Shown: positions 1 to 9,433 of the stretch, in pieces
Layout: the number at the start of each line of letters is the position of its first letter
Numbering within the stretch: the stretch's first letter is position 1
From: Agrobacterium vitis
GTDB taxonomy: Bacteria; Pseudomonadota; Alphaproteobacteria; Rhizobiales; Rhizobiaceae
Direction of reading: 5' to 3'
Assembly: GCF_014926405.1 (NCBI RefSeq)
Contig: NZ_JACXXJ020000004.1
Location: 186,001 to 250,000 of the forward strand
Length of the DNA stretch: 64,000 bases
Notes under the pieces: generated by a model
The model's input: the letters and a program-made list of their open reading frames with translations, nothing else
Database searches by the model: none
What the model was told of the DNA's origin: nothing
Made by a program: the position numbers and the translations under genes

Positions 1-203
1 ATTTTCGCCATGTCTGACACGGTTGCCGCCATCCAGATTGATCCCCTTCAGATTACGATTAGGCGTTCTTCCAAACGTTCGCAATGCGGCATTTTGTGCC
101 GCGTCAGGATTTCTATAGGTTGTTCTGTTGTTATTTTTTGATGGAAAAAGCGTACCCGGTTTGTCTGCGCAGTTCGGAACGTTTTGACAAGCGGATGTCC
201 TTG
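1..203. other. Left-edge intergenic DNA, no gene supported
   Basis: This stretch lies downstream of the leftward nik operon. A short rightward frame from the ATG at 10 (43 codons, closing at 141) begins like a plausible protein N-terminus but turns into composition without recognisable domains and has no clear ribosome binding site, so I do not call it. I see no terminator hairpin of convincing length after nikE. Confidence 0.4.
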
Positions 204-998
204 TCAATTATGCAGTTGGCGCGGATAGGCTGGCAGAATGGCCGACTTCAGCAGCAGGGAGGCCGGGTGGCTGACATGGGCCAGCGCGCCAGTTGGGGTT
301 TCCTCGACAATGCGGCCCGCATCCATGATCAGCACCCGTGATGCAAACCGCTCAACCAAGCGCAGATCATGGGTGACAAACAGATAGGCAATCCCGGTTT
401 TGTCCTGCAAATCTTTCAAAAGAGACAGGGCCGAGGTCTGGAGATGAAGATCGAGGTTGGACACGGCCTCGTCCAGAATAATCAGTTTGGGAGAGCAGGC
501 GAGGGCGCGGGCAATGCAGACGCGTTGTAGCTGGCCGCCGCTGACCTGTCCCGGCAATTTCGAGGCAATGGCAAGGGGAAGCTCCACCATGTCCAGCACC
601 TCGCGCAGGCGGTGCTCGCGGTCGGCTTCATTGAGGGTGGTGAGATGGCGCAGCGGCTCTGCAATAATGGCGCGAATGTCAAAACGGGGGTTAACGGCGC
701 TGGGGGAGTCTTGAAACACCATTTGAACACTGCGTCGAAAAGCGGCTTTCTCCGCCTTTGCGAGCTTGCCAAGGGCTGTGCCGTTGAAACAGATCTCGCC
801 CTTGTCTGGCTGTTCCAGACCCGCCAGTAATCTGGCCAGTGTGCTTTTGCCACAGCCGCTGCGGCCGAGAAGGGCGACGGTTTCGCTGTTGGCAATGGAA
901 AGCGAGACATCATCCACAACCGTTCGGGCCGGACTTGCGCCAAGCAGCGAGTAGTGCTGATAATGTTTGCTCAGATGTTTTGCTTGCAGCAGTGTCAT
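204..998 (-). CDS. nikE: Nickel import ATP-binding protein NikE
   Basis: Second ATPase of a nickel ABC importer; it hydrolyses ATP on the cytoplasmic face and pairs with NikD under the NikBC channel. The 264-residue protein has Walker [10 protein letters not shown] at about 45-53, the Q-loop in [11 protein letters not shown], the signature SGGQLQR at about 153-159, Walker [13 protein letters not shown] and the switch histidine in VTHDLRL. The short C-terminal tail without the cysteine-rich oligopeptide-binding extension of OppF fits NikE. Its ATG overlaps the nikD stop by four bases, so the two are translationally coupled. It is the last gene of nikABCDE. Assignment rests on the five-gene context and the neighbouring nikR; outside this context the protein could be called a generic dipeptide/nickel ATPase. 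Confidence 0.9.
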   Translation of the reverse strand: MTLLQAKHLSKHYQHYSLLGASPARTVVDDVSLSIANSETVALLGRSGCGKSTLARLLAGLEQPDKGEICFNGTALGKLAKAEKAAFRRSVQMVFQDSPSAVNPRFDIRAIIAEPLRHLTTLNEADREHRLREVLDMVELPLAIASKLPGQVSGGQLQRVCIARALACSPKLIILDEAVSNLDLHLQTSALSLLKDLQDKTGIAYLFVTHDLRLVERFASRVLIMDAGRIVEETPTGALAHVSHPASLLLKSAILPAYPRQLHN

Positions 999-1783
999 TG
1001 CGCCAGCTCCAGACCGTAGAGGGAGAGGTGCGCCCGCACCAACATGCGTGTTACCGGATGTTGGGGCGCATGGAAAATGTCCATGACGCTGCCCGTCTCA
1101 ACCAGCTTGCCATGATCGATCACCGCCACATCATCGGCCAAGCGCGCCACCACGCCCATATCATGGGTGACGAGCAAAACGCCCAAGCCCTGTTGTCTGG
1201 CCACGCGCTCGATCAAATCCAGCACCTGCATTTGCACAATCAGGTCAAGGTCCGTGGTTGGCTCATCGGCAAACAGAAACGGTGCGCCGGACATGAGGGC
1301 AAGGGCAATCATCATCCGTTGCAACATGCCGCCACTCATCTCAAAAGCATGCATATCCAGAATGCGCTGCGGCTCTTCAAGCCCGACGTCGTGCATAAAG
1401 GCCAAAGCCTGTTGCAGGTCATTGTCTGGTGACAACCGACCCGCGGCTTTCAGTGTCTCAATCACATGATGACGCATGGTTCGCACAGGATTAAAGGCGC
1501 TGCGCGGGTTTTGCAAAATGGTGGCCACCGTCTTGCCACGCAAGTCCGCAGGCAAGGCAGGCTGACCATCCAGCGCCAGAGTGCCATTGGTGACCGTGAC
1601 ACCAGCAGGTGCCACGCCAAGACTTGCTGAACAGGTCAGAGATTTTCCTGAGCCACTGGCACCAACCAGCGCAAGAATGCGACCGCGTTTAAGCTCAAGT
1701 GAGAGATGATCGACAAGAGCGGGATGACCATCAGAGTCCGATGGATGAACCGTCAGGTTCTGGATGGAGAGGGTCTGGATCAT
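995..1783 (-). CDS. nikD: Nickel import ATP-binding protein NikD
   Basis: First ATPase of the nickel importer. Walker A is GASGSGKS, the Q-loop is in [11 protein letters not shown], the signature is MSGGMLQRM, Walker B is [12 protein letters not shown], and the switch histidine is in VTHDMGVV. I place the start at the internal ATG ([10 protein letters not shown]) because it overlaps the nikC stop codon by four bases, whereas the longer open frame would run about 100 bases back into nikC with non-homologous sequence. The resulting length, 262 residues, is normal for NikD (about 250-260). It lies between nikC and nikE with overlapping ends, as expected of one polycistronic message. Confidence 0.9.
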   Translation of the reverse strand: MIQTLSIQNLTVHPSDSDGHPALVDHLSLELKRGRILALVGASGSGKSLTCSASLGVAPAGVTVTNGTLALDGQPALPADLRGKTVATILQNPRSAFNPVRTMRHHVIETLKAAGRLSPDNDLQQALAFMHDVGLEEPQRILDMHAFEMSGGMLQRMMIALALMSGAPFLFADEPTTDLDLIVQMQVLDLIERVARQQGLGVLLVTHDMGVVARLADDVAVIDHGKLVETGSVMDIFHAPQHPVTRMLVRAHLSLYGLELAQ

Positions 1784-2655
1784 TCGTGCCCATGCTCCAT
1801 ACGCAAATGGGGATCGAGCCTGTCGCGCAGGGCATCGCCCAGAATATTGAAAGCCATGACACTGATAAACAGGGTTAATCCCGGCCACAGGATCAGCGAC
1901 GGCGCTGTCCAGACATATTGGCGCGCATCATTGATCATCACGCCCCATTCCGCCGTGGGCGCTGTCACGCCCAATCCCAGAAAAGACAGGCCAGAGACAT
2001 GCAGCATGATATGGCCGATATCCAACGTTGCCAGCACCACCAGCTGAGACAGGGTTGCGGGAAGCAGGTGATCCATAAAGGTTCTGATTGGTCCAGCACC
2101 GCTCATGCGCGCCGCCAGCAGAAATTCCCGATGGCGCAGGGACAGCACAATTCCCCGCACAATCCGGGCATACCAGGCCCAGTGGGAAAGAGCGATGGCG
2201 AGGATGACATTGGTAAGGCCCGTGCCCAGCATTCCAACCATAAACAGCGCCAGCACAAGGGTTGGAAAGGTCAAAAACACATCGGCAATGCGCATGATCA
2301 GCTGATCGGTGCGCCCGCCGATAACGCCTGCGGTTCCCCCAAGCACAATGCCGGTGACCATGATCAGGCCCAGCGCAATGGCGACAGACCCCAGCGAGAC
2401 ACGGGCACCAGCAACCAGACGCGAGAAAATATCGCGGCCCAAGTGATCAGTTCCAAGCCAGTGGCTCAGGTCTGGCGGCTGAAGCCGCTCCGATAATTCG
2501 ACAAAATTCGGATCATGCGGCGAAATCCATGGCCCCGCAATCGTGGCCACCACCAGCAGCAGAACGATGACACCACAGGCTTTGACGCCGAGAGACGACG
2601 ACTGCCAAAAGCCAGCCGGGCGAGGGCGGGAGAGCAATGTTGAGGCTTTCGTCAT
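1780..2655 (-). CDS. nikC: Nickel ABC transporter permease NikC
   Basis: Inner-membrane permease that pairs with NikB to form the nickel channel. After an N-terminal cytoplasmic stretch, a first hydrophobic segment ([16 protein letters not shown]) is followed by the family motif [21 protein letters not shown], several further membrane segments, and the EAA-type loop around [20 protein letters not shown] that contacts the ATPases. The chosen ATG (MTKASTLL) overlaps the nikB stop by four bases; the longer upstream frame is rejected. Length 291 is typical for the DppC/NikC family. NikC and DppC are hard to separate by sequence alone, so the name relies on the operon. Confidence 0.88.
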   Translation of the reverse strand: MTKASTLLSRPRPAGFWQSSSLGVKACGVIVLLLVVATIAGPWISPHDPNFVELSERLQPPDLSHWLGTDHLGRDIFSRLVAGARVSLGSVAIALGLIMVTGIVLGGTAGVIGGRTDQLIMRIADVFLTFPTLVLALFMVGMLGTGLTNVILAIALSHWAWYARIVRGIVLSLRHREFLLAARMSGAGPIRTFMDHLLPATLSQLVVLATLDIGHIMLHVSGLSFLGLGVTAPTAEWGVMINDARQYVWTAPSLILWPGLTLFISVMAFNILGDALRDRLDPHLRMEHGHE

Positions 2656-3596
2656 TCGACATGCCCCGCTGACAGCCTGATCCGTGGGTCTGCCCATGCA
2701 TAGGCAATATCGACCAGAAGATTACAGGTCACAAAAATGCCCACCATCAACAAGGTAAAACACTGAATGACGGGATAATCCCGATTCAGGATGGCAGAAA
2801 CGGCATAGCGGCCAACACCGGGCCAGCCGAAAATACTCTCAATCACCAGCGTGCCGCCAAGCAATTCGCCGACATGCATGCCCGTGGCAGTGATGATTGG
2901 CAAAAGCGCGTTTCTGAGGATATGACCCCGTTCAACCCGCTGTCTGGAAAGGCCGCGCAGCCGGGCATAGAGCACATGGCGCTGCCCCGCAGCCTCCAGC
3001 ATGCTGGCCCGCAACAGCCGCGCATTGATGGACAGTGACATGAATGCAATGGCAATGGCCGGCATGATCATATGGGCAAAGCCGCCGCGACCCATGGCGG
3101 GAAGCCAGCCGAGCTGCACGGAAAACACCAGCACCAGCAGAAAACCCAGCCAGAAATTGGGCATGGACACGCCGAGAAAAGACACCAGCCGCACGATATG
3201 ATCCGGCAGCTTGTTACGGTGGCGCGATGCCCAGACCCCCATCGGGATGGAAATGGCAAAGGTCAGGATCAGCGCCAGCCCGGCCAGTTGCAGCGTTGCC
3301 GGAAGGTAGTAGAGCAAGTCGGGCAAAACCGGCCTTTGCGTGGCATAGGAGACGCCAAAATCCAACCGGAAGGCATGGCCCAACCAATCGATATATTGAG
3401 TGGCAATCGGGCGGTCGAGGCCAAGCATCTGCCGGGCGTCCGCCAGCGCCAAAGGCGTTGGCGGCACTTTGGACAGGCGTAAGTAATCCATGGCCGGATC
3501 GCTTGGCCCAAGCCGCAGCATGAGAAATATAACCAGTGATGCGCCAAGCAACATCGGGATCAGCAGCAAAATGCGCCGCAGGATAAACGCGCCCAT
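2652..3596 (-). CDS. nikB: Nickel ABC transporter permease NikB
   Basis: Inner-membrane permease of the nickel importer, 314 residues, DppB/NikB family. The N-terminus ([21 protein letters not shown]) is the usual first membrane helix, followed by a periplasmic loop ending in the [21 protein letters not shown] segment, then the cytoplasmic coupling loop near [20 protein letters not shown] and a C-terminal helix ending in WADPRIRL, the usual DPRIR end of this family. It starts 3 bases after the nikA stop and overlaps nikC, so it is the second gene of the operon. Confidence 0.9.
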   Translation of the reverse strand: MGAFILRRILLLIPMLLGASLVIFLMLRLGPSDPAMDYLRLSKVPPTPLALADARQMLGLDRPIATQYIDWLGHAFRLDFGVSYATQRPVLPDLLYYLPATLQLAGLALILTFAISIPMGVWASRHRNKLPDHIVRLVSFLGVSMPNFWLGFLLVLVFSVQLGWLPAMGRGGFAHMIMPAIAIAFMSLSINARLLRASMLEAAGQRHVLYARLRGLSRQRVERGHILRNALLPIITATGMHVGELLGGTLVIESIFGWPGVGRYAVSAILNRDYPVIQCFTLLMVGIFVTCNLLVDIAYAWADPRIRLSAGHVE

Positions 3597-3599
3597 GGA

Positions 3600-5180
3600 T
3601 CAGTTCGCCTTTTGCCGGATCTGATCGAACGGAATTTCGCTCGACATCGCCCCAAACGGAATGGGGCCAAGCTCCTTTTTGGCAACGGCAATGGCGGTGA
3701 CATAGGTGAGCGGCAGATAGACGGCTTCATCATGCAATCGGGTCAGAATATCCCGATACAGATCCTGCCGGATGTGTTCATCCGTAGAGATCAGCACGTC
3801 GCCGATGTCCTGATCAATCTTCGCCTTGTCCGGCAGGCCAAGCTGCGCCTGATAATCGGCATGGGAGGGAATGCGCATGGAGCTGACAAAGGCGTGGGGA
3901 TCATAGGGAGGCCCCCAGGTGCGGTTGAAAATCATGCCAAACCGGCCATCGCGCTGGCGCGACAAAATGCTGCTTTCTTCCTCTCCGGTCAGGATAACCT
4001 GAATTCCCACCTTACCAAGATCAGCCTGCACAATCTCGGCCATGGATTTGCTGATGGCGTCTGTGCCGATAAAGCATAATTCGATGGACAGCGGCTTGCC
4101 ATCCTTCTGCCGAACGCCTTTCGGCTCAAGGCGGGTCCAGCCAGCGTCATCCAGCAATTTTTCCGCAACGGATCGATCAAACTGGTAGGGTTTGAGGCCA
4201 ATATTGGCATAGGGAACATTGGGGGCAAAAAGAGTGTCGGCGCGTTGCTGGGTGCCATAGAGCACCGTGGCAATCATCTTGTCCTTGTCCACCGCATGGT
4301 TGATGGCCTTGCGCACAGCAATGTCTTTTGTGGCACCAAGATTGGTGTTGATGGCCAGCACCAAGGTTTCCAAAGGCTGCGAAAGCTGCGTCGTATAGGT
4401 TCCCATTTTGCGGAAACGCTCAAACGTATCGGGAGAGATCGGCCCATCGGCCCCATAGATCAGATCAACATCGCCGGTCTCAAATGCAATGGCGCGGCTG
4501 TTGGGATCGGGAATAACCTTGACGGTCACGCTGTCGAAGGCAGGCTTGCCACCCCAATAGCGGTCGTTGCGGACAAACACGTCTTTCTCGCCCAAGCGGG
4601 TTTCTTGCAAAACCCATGGGCCAGTGCCAATCGGCTGGGCAATGCCATCCTTTGTGCCGCCCTGCTTGAACTGCGAAGGGGCGATAAACCGAAAGGGCCG
4701 GGGCAGGGACAATTCCTGAAGCAAAGGATAATAGGCGTGTTTCAGCGTGATGCGCACATGCAGCGGATCAACAATATCAGCGCTTTCGATTTCATTGGCC
4801 AATTCCAGCCATGCATGACGAGAGCGATTGGCCAGCACCGCATCAATATTGGCTTTTACCGCTGCTGCATCAAAGGGTTCGCCATTTGAAAAGCGCACAC
4901 CGTCGCGCAATTGAAACGTATAGGTCCGCCCCTCGTTCGAAATCTCCCACGATTGCGCCAGCCATGGTTTGACGGTGCCATCGGCCTGACAACGCACCAG
5001 CGGCTCATACACCATGTTTTGCGCAAACATTTGATTGGGTGAATAGAGATGGGGATTGAGCGGCCCGACATTCATGGGCCATGAAAAATTCAACGTCTCG
5101 CCCGCCTGCGCATTGGTAAGAGGGCTGCAAAAGGCAAGCGTCAGCGCCAGTGCCGCATGGCGAAAGCAAGTTTTGATCAT
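3600..5180 (-). CDS. nikA: Nickel-binding periplasmic protein NikA
   Basis: Periplasmic solute-binding protein of family 5 that delivers nickel (as a chelate in E. coli) to NikBC. It is 526 residues with a Sec signal peptide (basic MIKTCFRHA, hydrophobic LALTLAFCSPL, likely cleavage after NAQA). The mature protein opens with the NikA-like ETLNFSWPMNVGPLNPHLYS and carries the family-5 motif VYEPLVRCQADGTVKPWLA and the FSNGEPFDAAAVK block. An AGGA ribosome binding site precedes the ATG. It is the first gene of nikABCDE; the candidate NikR operator at 5207-5234 lies just upstream of it, so nickel-dependent repression by NikR is expected. Heme or dipeptide binding are alternatives for family 5 in general but not in this context. 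Confidence 0.92.
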   Translation of the reverse strand: MIKTCFRHAALALTLAFCSPLTNAQAGETLNFSWPMNVGPLNPHLYSPNQMFAQNMVYEPLVRCQADGTVKPWLAQSWEISNEGRTYTFQLRDGVRFSNGEPFDAAAVKANIDAVLANRSRHAWLELANEIESADIVDPLHVRITLKHAYYPLLQELSLPRPFRFIAPSQFKQGGTKDGIAQPIGTGPWVLQETRLGEKDVFVRNDRYWGGKPAFDSVTVKVIPDPNSRAIAFETGDVDLIYGADGPISPDTFERFRKMGTYTTQLSQPLETLVLAINTNLGATKDIAVRKAINHAVDKDKMIATVLYGTQQRADTLFAPNVPYANIGLKPYQFDRSVAEKLLDDAGWTRLEPKGVRQKDGKPLSIELCFIGTDAISKSMAEIVQADLGKVGIQVILTGEEESSILSRQRDGRFGMIFNRTWGPPYDPHAFVSSMRIPSHADYQAQLGLPDKAKIDQDIGDVLISTDEHIRQDLYRDILTRLHDEAVYLPLTYVTAIAVAKKELGPIPFGAMSSEIPFDQIRQKAN

Positions 5181-5206
5181 GGAAGGTCCTGCTGAGCAAT
5201 CATGAA

Positions 5207-5234
5207 GTAAGATTTTTTTTCTGATACATCATAC
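5207..5234. promoter_or_regulatory. Candidate NikR operator
   Basis: The nikA-nikR intergenic region contains GTAAGA-N16-TCATAC. This matches the E. coli NikR operator architecture GTATGA-N16-TCATAC in 11 of 12 arm positions and in exact spacing. It lies 27 bases upstream of the nikA start codon and about 95 bases upstream of nikR. A partial copy of its right arm (GATACACCATAC at 5292-5303, against GATACATCATAC at 5223-5234) sits closer to nikR without a matching left arm. Confidence 0.7.
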
Positions 5235-5328
5235 TGTCTTTGTCAGGTCAACCGTCTATCGGGACAAAGGCTGGAAGCGGATAAAAAAGGTGATACACCA
5301 TACATCAGCATCAACGTCGGGAACAACC

Positions 5329-5727
5329 ATGCAGCGTATTACCATCACCATTGACGACGACCTCATGACTGAGCTGGACCGAATGATTGAGGCAAAAGGC
5401 TATCAGAACCGCTCCGAAGCCTTGCGCGATCTGGCGCGGGCCGGGTTGAAGCAGGCCTCAATCGAGGAGGGGCATATTGCCCAATGTGCTGGTGTTTTGA
5501 GCTATGTGTATGACCATGAAGCCAGAGATTTGGCCAGCCGCCTGACCACGACCTTTCATGATCACCATGATCTCTCTGTGGCCAGCATGCATGTGCATCT
5601 GGATCAGCACCGCTGTCTTGAGATCAGCGTTTTGCGCGGCAAAACCGAAGAGGTGCGCCATTTTGCCGATCATGTGATGGCAGAACGCTCTGTCACCTAT
5701 GGTGAGCTGAAAATTATCCCGGCATAA
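5329..5727 (+). CDS. nikR: Nickel-responsive regulator NikR
   Basis: Ribbon-helix-helix transcription factor that represses nik genes when nickel is bound. The 132-residue protein has an RHH domain at about 1-45 ([20 protein letters not shown]) and a C-terminal ACT-like nickel domain. The high-affinity nickel ligands are all present with correct spacing: His77, His88, His90 and Cys96, corresponding to E. coli His76, His87, His89 and Cys95. I chose the ATG at the RHH strand rather than the upstream GTG because the extension (about 13 residues) is not part of the family. It diverges from nikA and shares its regulatory region. Confidence 0.95.
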   Translation: MQRITITIDDDLMTELDRMIEAKGYQNRSEALRDLARAGLKQASIEEGHIAQCAGVLSYVYDHEARDLASRLTTTFHDHHDLSVASMHVHLDQHRCLEISVLRGKTEEVRHFADHVMAERSVTYGELKIIPA

Positions 5728-5989
5728 GCATCGAATGGGGACATGGCCGAGCCGGTGTTGTCACATTAGGTTTTTCAGGCCCAGAAGTCCCGAGGCGATG
5801 GTCGTCCAGTTCTCCGCTCCCGCATCGTGCCTCGCAAAGAGTGCGCTCTTAATGCCCAGTGTAATCCCCGTTCAGTCTGCTCATGTCGGCGATGACGTCG
5901 AGGTCCATTAACGTAGACATAGAAGCGCACAGTTTGTGACTCGTCTGTCCGCAATACGTAAGCCCACACTACCAACGCCAGATGCGGTC

Positions 5990-6205
5990 AACTTGCCGCT
6001 TACCTTTGACCGGACGCAGCCGAGTCTACCACGTGGCAGCACAATGAGGCATGACGACAAACGCCACGTCGCGGCAACCTTGTGTGCCGCTCTCAATATT
6101 CTCGATGGGCTGTTAACGTCATTCGCGACAGCTACGCGCCTCATAAGCAGCCGAAGGTTCGCGCCTGGCAAGGCATCGGCTGGACCTTTCATTCCGTTTT
6201 CGACC
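5990..6205 (+). pseudogene. Degraded IS630-family transposase fragment
   Basis: Two frames read like pieces of the IS630 catalytic region. The first, around 6008-6110, reads DRTQPSLPRGSTMRHDDKRH then AALNILDG, as in the LDRTQP-GTMTHDYKRH-ALDVLDG block of intact IS630 transposases. The second, around 6105-6201, in another frame, reads VIRDSYAPHKQPKVRAW then WTFHSVF, as in the catalytic D-NYA-HK-PKVRAWL-WTFHF block. A deletion and frameshift separate them, and the N- and C-terminal parts are missing, so it is a dead remnant. The rest of the gap 5728-6309 shows nothing else that I can name. Confidence 0.7.
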
Positions 6206-6309
6206 TGCAGGTGGCCATGAAAAGCTGGCAAGTCATTCACTTTAACGGACCACTCATAACGCTGTGGAGATTAGCATGCCTCAGCTTCTGTTGCCTTCAA
6301 GCCGGTTCA

Positions 6310-7062
6310 TCAGGAAAAGTTCTCCAGTACGGCCAGGAACGTATGCCGATCGCCCTGTCCCTCCGTGAGCCGAACGCGGCCTTCGATATCTGCGAGGTGG
6401 TGATCCATTAGCTGCTGCGCCTTTGCCAGGTCCTTCGCTTTTATGGCGCTGACGATCAGGCGGTGGTGATCGGCGCCGCAATCGTCCTTCCGCTCTTCCT
6501 CATAGAGAGACATAACAAGAGATAGGCGCGCAACAATCTTCGACAGCATCTCCGTCATGACTGCGTTGCCGCCAAGTTCAGCCAGAACGACATGGAACTT
6601 GCCCGACAGCACGGTCTTCGACTTCTCGTCACCATGGTGATGGATATGCTCCTCCTCATCCGTCAGCTTTTCAAGAGCATCCAACTGGTCAACGGTCGCT
6701 CGGTCAATCACGAGCTCGAGAATGACATGTTCTAGCTTGCGTCTTGCCTCGAACAAGGCCTTTGCTTCTTCGATGCCAGGCTCAGCGACGAATGTGCCAC
6801 GGTTTTTCTTGCGCTCCAGGAGATGGTCGCTCTCCAGGACGCCGAGCGCGCCACGCACAACTGTCCGGCTGACGCCGAAATGGTCGGCAATCGCATCCTC
6901 AAGGATCTTGACGCCTGGCTTGAGCGCACCTTCACCAATCGCCGTGGCAAGCGTGATCCGAATGCGCTCAGTCACGTCATCGTTGGCGTTTTCGCCCGTA
7001 TCCGCCGCACCACCAACCTTCGGTGCGACCTTGGCGCTTTGGCGGCGCGTCACCTTCTTCAT
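6310..7062 (-). CDS. GntR-family (FadR/FCD subfamily) transcriptional regulator
   Basis: Cytoplasmic ligand-responsive regulator, 250 residues. After a basic leader, the winged helix-turn-helix is at about 28-95 (ITLATAIGEGALKPGVKILE, VSRTVVRGALGVLE, NRGTFVAEP), followed by an all-helical FCD effector domain. The FCD domain shows histidines that could bind a metal, as in many FCD proteins (FHVVLAELGGN, DHHRLIVSAI, MDHHLADIEGRV). A strong GGAGAGGG ribosome binding site precedes the ATG. It is separated from the transport genes to its right by a palindromic repeat, but its orientation and position suggest that it controls the neighbouring isomerase/ABC genes. The effector cannot be deduced. Confidence 0.85.
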   Translation of the reverse strand: MKKVTRRQSAKVAPKVGGAADTGENANDDVTERIRITLATAIGEGALKPGVKILEDAIADHFGVSRTVVRGALGVLESDHLLERKKNRGTFVAEPGIEEAKALFEARRKLEHVILELVIDRATVDQLDALEKLTDEEEHIHHHGDEKSKTVLSGKFHVVLAELGGNAVMTEMLSKIVARLSLVMSLYEEERKDDCGADHHRLIVSAIKAKDLAKAQQLMDHHLADIEGRVRLTEGQGDRHTFLAVLENFS

Positions 7063-7131
7063 TTCCCTCTCCAGCTCCGATCAAGCGACGTAATTATGTC
7101 CATGATAATATTCCTGCGTATATGCGCTTAC

Positions 7132-7242
7132 TGCATAATTCCTTAAATCGGAATCGATTTAAGGAGAAAATTATGCATTAGATTTAAAGTATTACAGCGT
7201 CCTTTGTGCGTTTTATAAAACGCACAAAGGACGCTGTAATAC
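7132..7242. repeat. Composite intergenic palindromic element
   Basis: Two adjacent inverted repeats. The first (7132-7177) has inner arms CCTTAAATCG / CGATTTAAGG around GAAT and outer arms TGCATAATT / AATTATGCA with a 4-base bulge on the right. The second (7189-7242) is a perfect 54-base palindrome with two 27-base arms meeting at TTTTATAAAA. Pairs of this kind (a CCTTAAATCG-type hairpin next to an ACAGCGTCC-type palindrome) are, from memory, dispersed repeats in Rhizobium and Agrobacterium genomes. It fills the 286-base gap between the GntR gene and the isomerase-like gene, and could act as a terminator or RNA-processing site. Confidence 0.8.
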
Positions 7243-7348
7243 CAAAATCCAAATCTTCGCAACATTTTAGGATGGGCCGGCACCAGAAGCGACCGGCGCT
7301 CAACCTCTTATACCAAGCGCCATTTTCAATGACCCTTGGTATTCGATG

Positions 7349-8479
7349 TCAAGCCGCGTGCTGCTTTGTCGATGGCGTTGAAAGCGGAATGCTGTTTTGT
7401 GTGCAAACCTCTTCGATATGGCGCGCCGAGGTTTTGATAAACGTGATCGCCTCATTGAAACCGTAGGACTGATGCTGATAGCTTGGGTAGCCATACTGGT
7501 TGGCCTCATAGGTTTCCCAGTCCGGGATCTCTCCGGCGGCCACACGTTTCTCGAACGCATCCACCAGTGCCAGATAGGCCTCCAGTTCTTCGGCTGTCAG
7601 GTCAGGATGGCCAGCGCGCCAGATCGGGTCGTTGATCTCGATGCATTGGCGAGGATTGGCCTTGCGCGGTTTGTCTTCGACGGAGGCGGCGACTTCAAGG
7701 GAAAGGTTCAATTCGGGATTGGCCTTGGCAAGGATGGGGATGATCGTGGCGAAATCGACGATGCCCCGGCCGACCGGACGGGTCTGGAAATCGAGCCCCC
7801 CTGTGGCATGGCCGACATAGGCATCCTTGATGTGGGTCTGGCGAACATAGGGAGCAACGCGTTTTGCAGCGAAGACCGGATGTTCTGCCCGTTGCAGGCC
7901 GTTTGCTGTGTCGAAGACGACACCCATGCACTCCTCACCGACCGTTTCGATCAGCCGGAGGATTTCGAAGGAGGTGATCTCGTCATGGGTCTCCATGTTG
8001 AGGTGAACACCATTGGCGCGCGCCACGGGCGCCAGCTTTTGCAGCACCTTTTCAATGGCGGTCAATTGCTCGTCCCAGGTGACATCGGTCCGGAAGCGGT
8101 CATTGGCCAGACGCCCGCGATATTCTGATTTGAAATTTCCCGGCGACACCCAGAGTTCGCGACAGCCAATTGCTGCGCCCGCTTCGATCATCCTGATAAA
8201 GCCGAGGATGACGTCACCATCGCCGATTGCCCGGAATTCCGGGGCTTCCGCGCTGCAATAGGGGTTGATCTTGCCAATACCGGCTTCGAGGTAAAGGCCA
8301 AGCTCATCGGCTTTGGCCCTGATGTCGCGCAGTTCGCCCTGGTCCAGCGTCTCACTCATATCAAGGACCGTGCTGAAGAAGATGCCACCAAGACCGAGCT
8401 CCCTGACGTGATCAAGGCTTTTGAGTGGCCCACGCTTCTTGGCTTCGGGCAGTTTTTGTCCGTCAATTCCTAATCTCAT
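7349..8479 (-). CDS. Sugar phosphate isomerase/epimerase-like TIM-barrel protein
   Basis: Xylose-isomerase-like (AP endonuclease 2 superfamily) TIM barrel of 376 residues, probably a cytoplasmic metal-dependent isomerase, epimerase or related lyase. Visible strand-end motifs with likely metal ligands are LNMETHDE (Glu and His), VVFDTANG (Asp), RQTHIKD (His, Lys, Asp) and LSLEVAA (Glu). The C-terminal tail (about 60 residues, with YGYPSYQHQSYG) extends beyond the minimal domain. The start (MRLGIDGQKL) has a good GGAGAAG ribosome binding site; 13 upstream codons are rejected. It is the distal gene after the binding protein and permease, suggesting that it acts on the imported compound. Substrate unknown. 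Confidence 0.75.
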   Translation of the reverse strand: MRLGIDGQKLPEAKKRGPLKSLDHVRELGLGGIFFSTVLDMSETLDQGELRDIRAKADELGLYLEAGIGKINPYCSAEAPEFRAIGDGDVILGFIRMIEAGAAIGCRELWVSPGNFKSEYRGRLANDRFRTDVTWDEQLTAIEKVLQKLAPVARANGVHLNMETHDEITSFEILRLIETVGEECMGVVFDTANGLQRAEHPVFAAKRVAPYVRQTHIKDAYVGHATGGLDFQTRPVGRGIVDFATIIPILAKANPELNLSLEVAASVEDKPRKANPRQCIEINDPIWRAGHPDLTAEELEAYLALVDAFEKRVAAGEIPDWETYEANQYGYPSYQHQSYGFNEAITFIKTSARHIEEVCTQNSIPLSTPSTKQHAA

Positions 8480-8557
8480 GCTCTTCTCCGTGATGTTTCC
8501 TGATCGGATGCGCTGCAAAGGCGTTTCCGTTTGATTGGTGGCTGAGCGGCCAGTGCG

Positions 8558-9430
8558 TCAGCCGCGTCGCGGTTGATCTTTCTGTGCACCGGCGTTTCGA
8601 CCTTTCGGTGCGAGGTGCTTTTCCAGAAAATACTGGCCGATCGAAGCGATGGTTGTGATGAGGAGGTACCAAAGCGACGCAACACACAGGAGCTCGATGA
8701 CAAGAAAGTTGCGCGCGTAGATGGCCTGCGCCTGGGTCAGCAAATCCTGCATACCGATGACGGAGACGATGGCGCTGGCCTTCAGCATGCCAATCGCCTG
8801 GTTGCCGGTAGGTGGTACGATCAGACGGATCGCCTGGGGCAGAACCACGGCTCGAAGGGTCTGAAGTGGTCGCAAGCCGAGTGATGAGGCTGCCTCCCGC
8901 TGGCCCCGGTCGACGGCGGTCAGTCCGCCGCGAATGATCTCGCTCATATTGGCGGCTTCATGCAGGCCCAGCGCCAAGAACCCGGCAAGTGCCGGAGTGA
9001 CGAGCGCGTTGATCGATATGGAGTAGCTTCCGATGCCCACTTCCGGAATGAACAACGCGATGTTGAACCAGAAGAAGATCTGGACGATGAGCGGCACGCC
9101 ACGAAACCACCAGACGAAGGCAATTGCCAGGGCTTTCAAAACGATATTCTGACTTGTTGCCATGACAGCAACGATGCAGCCGAAAGCGATACCGAACACC
9201 ATTGCGCCTGATGTCAGTTGCAAGGTCAGAACAACGCCGCTGAGGATGACTGGATCGACCATGTAATGGGGTATTTCGCCCCATTGAACGCTCTGGTTTC
9301 GCGCGACAATGGTGATGAGGAGCGCCAGCGCAAGAATCGCGCTGGTGCCTGATGTAATCTGCCCCCACCGTATCGGCTTGCCGATCGGAGGTGCGATAGC
9401 CATGCTGGCAGGTTGAGCCAAAAGCGACAT
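8558..9430 (-). CDS. Polar amino-acid-type ABC transporter permease
   Basis: Inner-membrane permease of the HisM/GlnP family, 290 residues. It has the expected hydrophobic segments and the family-specific sequences around LSGVVLTLQLTSGAMVFGIA, WWFRGVPLIVQIFFWFN and the coupling loop GQREAASSLGLRPLQTLRAV followed by VLPQAIRLIVPPTGNQ. It starts 3 bases after the stop of the upstream binding-protein gene, so both are on one message. The locus has only one permease gene and no adjacent ATPase. The permease would have to homodimerise, and the ATPase must come from elsewhere, either the divergent gene at 10995 or an unlinked one. Confidence 0.85.
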   Translation of the reverse strand: MSLLAQPASMAIAPPIGKPIRWGQITSGTSAILALALLITIVARNQSVQWGEIPHYMVDPVILSGVVLTLQLTSGAMVFGIAFGCIVAVMATSQNIVLKALAIAFVWWFRGVPLIVQIFFWFNIALFIPEVGIGSYSISINALVTPALAGFLALGLHEAANMSEIIRGGLTAVDRGQREAASSLGLRPLQTLRAVVLPQAIRLIVPPTGNQAIGMLKASAIVSVIGMQDLLTQAQAIYARNFLVIELLCVASLWYLLITTIASIGQYFLEKHLAPKGRNAGAQKDQPRRG

Positions 9431-9433
9431 GGC

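Noticed and set aside
84..341. Rightward open frame at the left edge overlapping nikE
   Set aside because: Antisense to the end of nikE for most of its length, no ribosome binding site, no domain.
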